Assembly (NCBI GenBank): GCA_026874595.1
Contig: CM049322.1
Span: forward strand, 29,017,340-29,081,339
Reading direction: 5' to 3'
DNA: 64,000 nt
Source: Sipunculus nudus
Taxonomy: Eukaryota > Annelida > Sipuncula > Golfingiida > Sipunculidae
Under the pieces are notes generated by a model. The model was not told the origin of the DNA. It was given only the letters and a program-made list of their open reading frames with translations, and did not search any database. Shown here piece by piece: positions 36,601-48,600 of the stretch; position 1 is the stretch's first letter, and each line of letters starts with the position of its first letter. A program made the position numbers and the translations under genes.

Positions 36601-39600
36601 TCTAGGTTCCTTAAGCCTGATGCCACTGAGGGAAAATCCCTCTCTGCTCTTGTTGATATGAAGTTGGATAAAGATTCAATTCAGAAAACCTACAGTAAGG
36701 TGGATGTTGGCTTCACTGCAGACTACCAGTTGAAGGAGTTGCTGATCAAGAAGAAAATATCTGAGAAGGATGCAATGGGATTCAGAATGCAAGTAAAAGC
36801 AATGTTGCAAGAAATTACCAAAAGAATACTCAAGAAAGCCCCAGTGAAATACCAGATTGTTCGTCAGCTGGTGTGCCTCGATCCAAGGGAAATGGTGGCT
36901 GACAAAGACAGGTGCGTAAGTCAGATGAAGAGAGTGCTCTCTTCTCTGGTCCATGCTAACAGACTGCGCAGTGACATTTGTGACCAGATTGTTGCAGAGT
37001 TCAGGGATTTCCTGTATTATACAGTGCCCCAGCATCGTGAGCGTATGGAGTCTTTTGATCCTTCAGATGAGAATCAACGCATCGATTCTTTTCTCCGCCC
37101 TCTGATGGACTGCAAATCAAAAACAAAACTGTGGGAAATTGTTTCTCAGCTCCTACTGCTGTCTCATGGACAGGCCAGCGTTGAGCAGGGTTTTTCAGTA
37201 AACAGGCAGATGGAGGTTCCAAACCTTAAGGAAGCCACATTTGATGCTCAGAGATTGGTGTATGATCACATATTGGCCTGTGGAGGTGTGCATGCAGTTT
37301 GCCTAGACAGGCCTTTGTTGAACTCTGTTCAGGCTTCTAGGTCAAGGTATCAAGCCTACCTTGATCTACAGTCTCAGAAAGAAAGAAAGGAAAGGGATAG
37401 CCAGAAAAGGAAGTCTTGTGCTGAAGAAATCGATACACTAAAGAAAAAGAAGGCTTTCCTTGAGGCAGATATTTTGGAACTTAACAAAAGTGCAGACATT
37501 TTGTCAGAAAAGGCTGAGTCTACCAGAAACCTGTCTTTTGTTACAAAATCAAATTCACTGAGAAGAACAGCTGTTGCCAAAAAGGATGAAATGGCTAAAA
37601 TTTCTTCAGAACTTGACGCTCTTTTTAAGAGTCTGAAGAATTAATGCATATCATTTTGCTTAAGAGTCTGAAGAATTAATGCATATCATTTTGCTTAAGA
37701 GTCTGAAGAATTAATGCATAACATTTTGCTTAAGAGTCTGAAGAATTAATGCATATCATTTTTGCTTAAGTTGTCACAAGAGTTATAACAGTGGCTGAAT
37801 TTTGATGTATTGAATTAAAATAATTATACAAGAACTTATTGTTTTATTGAGATTCATTCACTGAAGTAATTAAAATCCAGGGTTGGGTCCTATTACAATC
37901 TGTTTTTGTTTAACACAACATAAATTCTGTAATTTCATGTCCACCAAATCTCATATCAAGTTTATTTTCAGCATGGATGGGGACCTGTGCAGTTTAACTC
38001 AGAGGATGCTATGCAAACTAAACAGAACAGTTAACAATAAGAAAACTTGTGTCTTGATTCAGATATCATATTTGGTTCCAATATTCTCCATATGCATCTC
38101 CAAATCTGGAGAATAGATATGCTTTTAATTATAGAAAATACGATGCACACATGATGCCTAAAGGATAATTTCTCAATAAACTCAGCAAGATTTGCTAACA
38201 ACCATGCAACTCGGACTGCAATAATGGCAGGCACAAACAGGGCCTGTCTGTTGAACCACTGAATAACTCGTGAGAACATATGACTTTCAGACCATCAACC
38301 CCTGAACTATTCAAACATCAGCAACAGCATCACCTTGGTCTCGGCTGACAATATCTTGCCCCACTTGCTATGTACACTCACCAAGAACTGCTTCAGGAGT
38401 TAATGACCAAGCTTAGTTAATTAGTCAACAAACCAGCCCTTGGTCTAATAGGTTATCACTTCAAGCCAGTGCCTGGTGCCTATGCAGTGCTAACTGGACC
38501 ATGAAAGCATTTAACATGAACTAATCACACTACAGTTGATACTGCCCTTTACTGTGCTATATTAACATAAACACTTCATCCTTCAACTGGTTTAGCCAAG
38601 GGGTGTAATAGAAAAGTAATAGCCATTGTTCCATTACTTGGGGTCTTATTTTTGTTGCATGTTAAAATTTCCTTTCTATTACAATAACTAATACTCTGAA
38701 AACCTGAAATTTTCTATTACATATTACTATAACCCCATCGCTGGTATTAACCAATATATAGAATTTTCTTGTAATTTTATGGTCCATATATTGCCCTCGA
38801 AAATGAATGGCATACCCTCGAAAATGGTATACATTTTGGCTCCAGATACCCTCGAAAACCCTCGAATTTCATTCTGCCTTTGCTGTATGAACCCTGTTCT
38901 ATAGTCTGGTGGTGCCACCTGTATTTAATCAATTTTTACAAATTTTTTTCTTCATTTTTGAGACTTCTTAAGATGTGGTCATCTGTTAACATGGCACAAA
39001 TTGTAACGGCTGGACCTAGAATCTTCTCTCTTGACATGCAGGGAGGCCCATGAAAAGTCTCTGTGGTCTCTGTTACCCATTAACTCTGAACTATGGGGTT
39101 CTGAAGTACCCTCCAGAATAATTGAAAATTTGAAACAAAAGCTCACGTATCTGAACAACTAATCTATTGATCACCATGATTCTTTGTATGGATATTGATC
39201 ATGGAATGTTTCATCAGTTTCTGCAGTCTGGATTTTTACCAATTTTTTTCTCTATTTTTGAGACCTCTTAAGATGCGTTCATCTGTTAACAGGGCACAAA
39301 TTGTAACCATTGGTCCTAGAATCTTCTCTCTTGACATGCAGGGAGGCTCATGAAAAGTCTCTGAATACCCTCCAGAATAATTGAAAATTTGAAACAAAAG
39401 CTCACGTATCTGAACAACTAATGTTTTGATCACCATGATTCTTTGTATGGATATTGATCATGGAATGTTTCATCAGTTTCTGCAGTCTGGATTTTTACGA
39501 ATTTTTTTCTCTATTTTTGAGACCTCTTAAGATGCGTTCATCTGTTAACAGGGCACAAATTGTAACGGCTGGACCTAGAATCTTCTCTCTTGACATGCAG

Positions 39601-42600
39601 GGAGGCCCATGAAAAGTCTCTGTGGTCTCTGTTACCCATTAACTCTGAACTATGGGGCTCTGAAGTACCCTCCAGAATAATGGAAAATTTGAAACAAAAG
39701 CTCAAGTATCTGAATAACTATTGCACTGATCACCATGATTCTTTGCATGGATATTGATCATGGAATCTTTCATCAGTTTCTGCAGTTTTGTGGCGCCACC
39801 TGTATTTTTTCGATTTTTACGAATTTTTAGCTCAGCTGACTATAAGTCATCTGAGCTATGGTTGTGGTCCTTTGTCCGTCGTCAGTCCGGCCGTCCATCC
39901 GTTAACAGGGCACATTTTAAAACCGTTTGACTTACAAATCCAAAACTTAGCATACCATTAGATGTCCCCAAAATCTCCTACCATACCAAAAATTGGGTCG
40001 TTAGAACTTCGTTCCTTTGAGATATTAAGGAAAATCCTTCTTTTTCCATGAAAAAGACATTGTTACACTTCAAGGCTGCCTAATATCAAAATCACTGATC
40101 TGTTTTTGATCATATTTAGTATTTATATTCTTCCATACATTTTCTATGAACATACCAAACATTAGGTAAGTATTGGGTATTATTTTGAAGTTATATAATA
40201 TTAAGCAATTTTTAAAAAATCAGGAAATATATTTACTCACCTAACATGAGAATTGCTGAAGCTGGAGACTTTTTTTCAGGAATATAACTTTATTTATCAA
40301 GATTCAATTGTTAACCCAAAATTAGATCTCAATTTTGCAAATTTGTCAAGTTATTAGCATAAATAAAAAATCAATACCCTAAATTTTGTCCAACTTTGGC
40401 AATGGCACGTTTTTTTCTTGTAAGCACTGTTGATTTAATTTTCACAACATATATACATAAGGATTTAATCTGTTAAAATCTGAAATTTCAAAGGAATTGA
40501 TTGAAAAGAGTAGGTTTTATTCAAGTTTCCATACACCATGTCAAGTGTTGTTTATATCTAGCCCACCTGGTAGTACAGGCTTCACTTGCATTACGTAACT
40601 GACCCCAGGCAGCTTGCCTTGGCTCAGCTTTGCCACTACTAGCAGGCTTCCCCTCTGCCCTGCACCCCCCCCCCCAGATGGTGCATTAACTAGATGAATG
40701 TTATAATTTTCTGTATTTTATTTTATTCTTGGCTATGCTACTTTTTGTGCAAAACTTTTTAATAGTGATTCAAGGAATACTCTTGTAGATGCCATGTTGT
40801 GGCATTATTTTCTTTTAAATTAGGTCCAAAAAATTGGTCCTAGAATGTTCTCACTTTACATCCAGGGAGGTCTGTGAAAAATATCCTTGGAACCTTGAAA
40901 TTAGGTCTCTGTTACCCATATTCTCTGAGCTATGGGGCTCATAAGCACCCCCCAGCATAATTAAAAATTTGAAACCAAGCAGGGCACAAATCATAACCAT
41001 TGGATCTGAAATCTTCTAACTTAAAATAAAGGGAGGTCCATGAAAAGTATCCTAGGAAACATGAAATTAGGTCTCTGTTGCCCATATTTTCTGAGCTATG
41101 GGGCTTATAAACACCCCTCAGAATAACTGAAAATTTGAAACCAAAGTAGGGCACAAATCATAACCATTGGGCCCAGAATCTTCTAAATTGATATCCTGAG
41201 AGTTCCTCAAAAGTTCTCCCCAGAAACCTGAAATTCGGTCATTGTGACCTTTATTCTCAGGGTTTAGGGTATGTTTGAGCTCCCCAGAAATAATGCAAAA
41301 TACACATGAATTGCCAGATTCCTCAGGAAAGGCTGGTTGGATTGTCATCAGATTTGTTGTGCTTATGGGTCTTGATGAACTTAAGCTAATCTACATGAAC
41401 AATGATGCCACCTACATTATTGTAATTAGTTGCCTGTGCAAGGACATATTGTCACATGTCAGTCTGCTGAGCATCATGATTCATGGGTCACTTGTATGGT
41501 AAAACTCTGCTGCATGTTTGACAGACTATCTCTCCTAATACAAGACCACCAGTTGGTAAATTTCTGTTTATTTTGCTTACAGTTCCTGCTTTTTAGCTCC
41601 GCTGACTTTAAGTTATCTGAGATATAGTCATGGTCCTTTGTCCAATGTCAAGCTGTCCATCTGGCCATCCATTAACAGGGCACGTTTTGAAACCATTAGA
41701 CCTACGAATCCAAATTTGACATAGGGTTAGAAGTCCCTAAGTTCTATCAAAACTGAAACTGGGTCAATGTGACTTCGTTTCGTCCAAGAAATAAAGGAAA
41801 AACCTCTGTTTTTCCAGTAAAAACCTATTGTTACACTTCAAAACTGCCCACTTTGAAAACTGCTGTTGTTTATCTATTCATATTTGATATAACCATTCCT
41901 TGATATATTTCCTATATACATGCCAGAAATTAGGTCAATATTGAGTAAATCTTTGAAGTTATGGGCCCAAACATAATGCACTTTGTCAGAAGTCAGGAAA
42001 TATATTTTAACTCACCATAATTATTTGTTTAGCCAGAGAGCTTATTTCAAGCATATATCTATATTCAACTTAGTATAAGTTGTATACCAGAAATTAGATA
42101 AAAATGTTGTAAATATTTTAAGTTATTAGTATAAACGTAAAACCACTACCTAAAATTTTGCCCAACTTTGACTATTGCACACTTTTTACTGGTTGTACAT
42201 TCACCTGTAATCTCACATAATGGACAGGTAATGATTTAAGGTAATAAAATCTGAAATTTGAAAGGGATTGGTGAAAAAGGGAAGTTTTTAATCAAGTTTT
42301 CATACACCGTGTCAAGTGTTGTTTACATCAAGCCAACAAGTCCAGTGGTCTGCAGTGAGAGATGCAACCCTCACAGGTCTATGTTATGTAACTGTTTCAC
42401 TCAAGGCAGCTTCCTTGACTCAGCTTAGCTAGGCATCCCCTCAGCCCCCCCCCCCCCCCCCTTGATGACAGGATGCATCAACTGAGGAATGTCTCAATTT
42501 TATACATTTAATTCAAGTCTTATTCTAGACTGTTGCTACATATTGGATTTTGTATTGTATCATAAGGGGTCACAATTATTAAAGTGCAGATTAATTGTGT

Positions 42601-45600
42601 TCAAAAGTGATGTATTGCTATAAAAGTGTGGATGTTCATAATATGAGGAATCACTTTCTTCAGAAGAGTACAAACATTGGGTTCTTGAATGTGTGAAATT
42701 GAATATTAATTTCAGTATTAGTAATTAGAGATAGTTATTAGCCATATGATGTTGATTCTCCCTCAACCATCAGTGTGTATATCTGATTTGAAAGGGAATT
42801 TTCAATCAAATTTACTGAATATTTTAGTTGGTTAATAAAATTAAGCATATACTGAAAACTCCAATGCACACAATTCTTTTGAAATTATGGTTAAAAAATA
42901 ATCTTGAAGATGCCATGTTGTGCCATTGTTTTTTGAGTATTATATTTTCTTTTTAAAAAATCTTTTAAATTCAGTTTTAATATTTTGAGATTTAAAAATA
43001 ATAAAACACATGTTTGCATAATTTGACTTGATGTGAGGCCAACCTTAGGATAAATAATGATGCAACTTACAATTCTGAATTAATTTATATTTTCAGAATT
43101 GTTAAATGCAAATTTATAAAATTTGTAAATTAAAAAAAAAAAATGAATTTTGTTAAAACTATTTGTGCAAAAAATGGATATGCTAAAAAATTACCATTTT
43201 TTCATTATTGCATCATTTAATGGTTTGAGGCTACCAAGTTTTGTATATTACACAGTGCAGATGCAGTGTGTACATAATTGGCTTGTTTGAATTGTTTATC
43301 AAATTTAATTTATGCTCATTTGAAAATGGAAAATTTTATTTTTAACAGCATTTTATTTTATTTAATTTAGCTTATGTCCATTATTCTATAATTTGCAGGG
43401 TTTCATATGTTTCCAGAGGATATATTTACATGCATATTTTAGTCATTTAGTTGAAATACTGAAACTTTTACAAATATGTGTTTGTGATCATGATTATAAT
43501 CTATTCGTCCTTCTGATGCTAGGTTGGTCTGTGTACCTGTGAACAGGTCATCATGCTGCATAGGAAATATGGGATGTAACAAAAGAAAGATAAAATTACC
43601 ACTATTAAATACTAAAATTTTAGGATTTTCCATCCATGTATAAAAGCTCTTAAAAAATGAAAGATTAAGTTGTCATTTTGTTTTCCATGTAATTAAATTA
43701 TTATAATGTATGTATGTTTTATTATCAGGTGCTGGTGTTCAGGACCTCTACACTGGACATGATGGCGTCCTTCAGAGTTACAACAGGAACGTCCAACACA
43801 ACTGCCATTAAATCTATAGAATTTGCCCGCAGAGGAAGGTGACATGATCAGTTTGTTTTCACATTTTTCACTTATTTATTTAACTATATTTAAAAACCTC
43901 ACCTAACAACCACCTCAGTTTGACGACCACCTCAAATAACAACAACTTTACACGGCCCCAATTCTCTTTTGCTCTGTGTATCAGGCCTTGCCTAAACGAC
44001 CACCTCAAAATAACAACCACTTTACACGGTCCCAATTCTCTTTTGCTCTGTGTATCAGGCCTTGCCTAAACGACCACCTCAAAATAACAACCACTTTACA
44101 CGGTCCCAATTCTCTTTTGCTCTGTGTATCAGGCCTTGCCTAAACGACCACCTCAAAATAACAACAACTTTACACGGCCCCAATTCTCTTTTGCTCTGTG
44201 TATCAGGCCTTGCCTAAAGGACCACCTCAAAATAACAACCACTTTTCACGGTCCCAATTCTCTTTTGCTCTGTGTATCAGGCCTTGCCTATACGACCACA
44301 AAATAACAACCACTTTACACGGTCCCAATTCTCTTTTGCTCTGTGTATCAGGCCTTGCCTAAACGACCACCTCAAAATAACAACCACTTTACGGGGTCCC
44401 AATTCTCTTTTGCTCTGTGTATCAGGCCTTGCCTAAACGACCACCTCAAAATAACAACCACTTTACACGGTCCCAATTCTCTTTTGCTCTGTGTATCAGG
44501 CCTTGCCTAAACGATCACCTCAAAATAACAACAACTTTACACGGCCCCAATTCTCTTTTGCTCTGTGTATCAGGCCTTGCCTAAACGACCACCTCAAAAT
44601 AACAACCACTTTTCACGGTCCCAATTCTCTTTTGCTCTGTGTATCAGGCCTTGCCTAAACGACCACCTCAAAATAACAACCACTTTTCATGGTCCCAATT
44701 CTCTTTTGCTCTGTGTATCAGGCCTTGCCTAAACGACCACCTCAAAATAACAACCACTTTACACGGTCCTAGTTCTCTTTTGCTCTGTGTATCAGGCCTT
44801 GCCTAAACGACCACCTCAAAATAACAACCACTTTACATGGTCCCAATTCTCTTTTGCTCTGTGTATCAGGCCTTGCCTTAAAGACCACCTCAAAATAACA
44901 ACCACTTTTCACGGTCCCAATTCTCTTTTGCTCTGTGTATCAGGCCTTGCCTAAACGACCACCTCAAAATAACAACCACTATACACGGTCCCAATTCTCT
45001 TTTGCTCTGTGTATCAGGCCTTGCCTAAACGACCACCTCAAAATAACAACCACTTTTCACGGTCCCAATTCTCTTTTGCTCTGTGTATCAGGCCTTGCCT
45101 AAACGACCACCTCAAAATAACAATCACTTTTCACGGTCCCAATTTTCTTTGCTCTGTGTATCAGGCCTTGCCTAAACGACCACCTCAAAATAACAACCAC
45201 TTTACACAGTCCCAATTCTCTTTTGCTCTGTGTATCAGGCCTTGCCTAAACGACCACCTCAAAATAACAACCACTTTACACGGTCCCAATTCTCTTTTGC
45301 TCTGTGTATCAGGCCTTTGCTAAATGACCACCTCAAAAATGCAACCACTTTATGGAGGTCCCGTTTGTGGTTGTAATTTGGAGATTTCACTGTACATAAA
45401 ATCATATATAGGTTTTTGAAGCATCATTCAAGTTTCTATGTCATTATGTATTATGTTTAATCATTGTTTATGATGTACAGTGTCCCTTGACGTTTAATGT
45501 ATATTAATTGACATATTTTTAGCTGTTTCCTGGTGAACACGGCAGACAGAATCATACGTGTGTATGAGAGCAGGGAGGTGCTTGCATGTGCGAAGGATGG

Positions 45601-48600
45601 GGAGCCAGAGCCCATCCAGAAACTACAGGATCTAGTCAATAAGTAAGTCATAATATAGAACCAGATCCTATCCAGAAACTACAGGATCTAGTCAATAAGC
45701 AAGTCATTATATGAAACCAGATCCTATCCAGAAACGACAAGATCTAGTCAATAAGTGTGTCATTATATGGAACCAGATCCTATCCAGAAACTACAAGATT
45801 TAGTCAATGAGCAAGTCATTATAGGGAACCAGAGCCCATCAAGAAACTACAGGATCTAGTCAGTAAGTCATTATAGGGAACCAGATCCTATCCAGAAATT
45901 ACAATAACTACAGGATCTAGTCAATGAGCAAGTCATTATAGGGAACCAGAGCCCACTCAGAAACCACATGATCTAGTCAGTAAGCAAGTCATTAAAGGGA
46001 ACCAGAGCCCATCAAGAAACTACAGGATTTAGTCAGTAAGTAACTCATTATAAGGAACCAGAGCCCATCCAAAAACTACAGGATCTAGTCAGCAAGCAAG
46101 TCATTATAGGGAACCAGAGCCTATCAAGAAACTACAGGATCTAGTCAATGTGAAAGTCATTATAGGGAACCAGAGCCCATCCAGAAACTACAGGATTTAG
46201 TCAATAAGCAATTCATTATAGGGAACCAGAGCCCATCAAGAAACTACAGGATCTTGTAAATAAGCAAGTCATTATATGGAACCAGATCCTATCCAGAAAC
46301 TACAAGATCTTGTCAATGAGAAAGTCATTATAGGGAACTGGAGCCCAACCAGAAACTACAGGATCTAGTCAATATGTAAGTCAATATAGGGAGCCAGAGC
46401 CCATCCAGAAACTACACAATCCAGTAAGTAAGTCATCATTGGGAGCCAGTGCCTATCCAGACCTACAGGACCTTGTCAATAGGCAAGTCTTTATAGGGAA
46501 ACAGAGCCCATCCAGAAACTCCAAGATCTATTGAATAAGTGAATGGAAATATAGAGAAGTCAGCCGAACAACCTAGAGTCTGCCCAGAACCTCCAGAATC
46601 TAGTCAGTTATTATTAGTAATGTAGGCATTGCACATCCAGAGCCAGAACACATCAAGAAACCCCAAGACTAAGTGGGTCCAGTAATATAAAAGCATGCAT
46701 AAATTACAAACCTGGTCAAGGTTTATTAACTTGTGCTAGGATCTTATTGAACAAAAGTGTAAACTGCTGAAGTGTCAACATCTTATCAAAAATGATCATC
46801 CAATGATCATGTTAATACTATAGATCTTAGGTTCACAAACTGCTCACTTGCTTCAGTTTCAACATAATGAAACACATGGTCAGATCACAAAATATTATTT
46901 GCAACATTTTCTTCAATCATTTCAACCAACCATGGTCAATATTACCTCTTCCTCTCAGACTATCTCCATTTGATATTATTTTAGATTTTTACCTTCAAGG
47001 TCTACAGTGACCCATGTGTCCCCAGTGTGCAGAAACTGTTCTTACGCTGATTTCCCTTTCATGAACATGGCAAATTTGAAACCCACACAAACAAAAAGAT
47101 GACCACTTTACATGTATCTGCATTCAAAAGGAATGTTGTATCATTTGGCCTGGATCTCTACAAAATTCTTTCATGTTTGTTTGTTGTTATATTGATGTCC
47201 TCCTCTGGATAAAGTTTATGAGACTTTCTTACAACAAAAGTTAGCTTACTTAACACTTGTTTAAATTGTAAACCTGACACGTTAATTCCAGTTAATTGTA
47301 CTGATACCTCTGTTTCAGAACGTTGTGGAAGAAGTGCTGTTTCTCTGGTGATGGGGAGTACATTGTGGCAGGGTCAGCACGCCAACACTCACTGTACATC
47401 TGGGAGAAAGCTGTCGGGAACCTCCAGAAAATATTACATGGAACCAAGGGGGAGATGCTTCTGGATGTGGTGGTATGTAAAGTCACAGCATTATAAGCTT
47501 AAAATATATACCCTCACTGCAACAACGTTATCAGCTTGATATTTATACCCTCACTGCTACAACATTGTCAGCTTGATATTTATACCCTCACTGCAACAAC
47601 GTTATCAGCTTGATATTTATACCGTCACTGCTACAACATTGTCAGCTTGATATTTATACCCTGACTGCTACAACATAGTCAGCTTGATATTTATACTCTC
47701 ACTGCTACAACATTGTCAGCTTGATATTTATACTCTCACTGCTACAACATTGTCAGCTTGATATTTATACCCTCACTGCTACAACATTGTCAGCTTGATA
47801 TTTATATTCTCACTGCTACAACATTGTTAGCTTGATATTTATACTCTCACTGCTACAACATTGTCAGCTTGATATTTATATTCTCACTGCTACAACATTT
47901 TCAGCTTGATATTTATACCCTCACTGCTACAACATTGTCAGCTTGATATTTATTCCCTCAATGCTACAACATTGTCAGCTTGATATTTATATTCTCACTG
48001 CTACAACATTGTCAGCTTGATATTTTTACCCTCACTGCTACAACATTGTCAGCTTGATATTTATATTCTCACTGCTACAACATTGTCAGCTTGATATTTA
48101 TATTCTCACTGCTACAACATTGTCAGCTTGATATTTATACCCTCACTGCTACAACATTGTCAGCTTGATATATATACCCTCACTGGAACAAAGTTATCAG
48201 CTTGACATTTATACCCTCACTGCTACAACATTGTCAGCTTGATATTTATATTCTCATTGCTACAACATTGTCAGCTTGATATTTATACTCTCACTGCTAC
48301 AAAATTGTCAGCTTGATATTTATACCCTCACTGCTACAACATTGTCAGCTTGATATTTATACTCTCACTTGCTACAAAATTGTCAGCTTGATATTTATAC
48401 CCTCACTGCTGCAACATTGTCAGCTTGATATTTATGACCTCACTGCTGCAACATTGTCAGCTTGATATTTATACCCTCACTGCTGCAACATTGTCAGCTT
48501 GATATTTATATTCTCACTTCTACAACATTATCAGCTTGATATTTATATTCTCTTTGCTACAACATTATCAGCTTGATATTTATATTCTCACTGCTACAAC

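Larger units (their letters stand above)
32956..38896 (+). mobile_element. hAT-like DNA transposon, 5.9 kb, apparently intact
   Basis: The left end reads CAGGGTTCGCACAG and the reverse complement of the right end reads CAGGGTTCATACAG, with a 6-bp TTCTAT duplication outside. Subterminal ACCCTCGAAAACCCTCGAA motifs lie near both ends in direct orientation (32972-33080 and 38797-38870), plausible transposase-binding sites. It carries a two-exon transposase gene (34452-37644). It inserted in the same orientation as RBBP5, into a copy of the intron 6 hairpin-headed repeat. The 6-bp duplication is shorter than the usual 8 bp of hAT elements but within the 5-8 bp reported for the superfamily. Confidence 0.85.

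Noticed and set aside
36124-37580. Minus-strand open frames of up to 120 codons
   Set aside because: Antisense shadows of the hAT-like transposase exon 2.
43905-45345. Open frames (for example 45009-45323) suggesting a repeat protein with LCxRPCLxDHLKI motifs
   Set aside because: They are translations of the 74-bp satellite. The period is not divisible by three and the frames break at unit variants.
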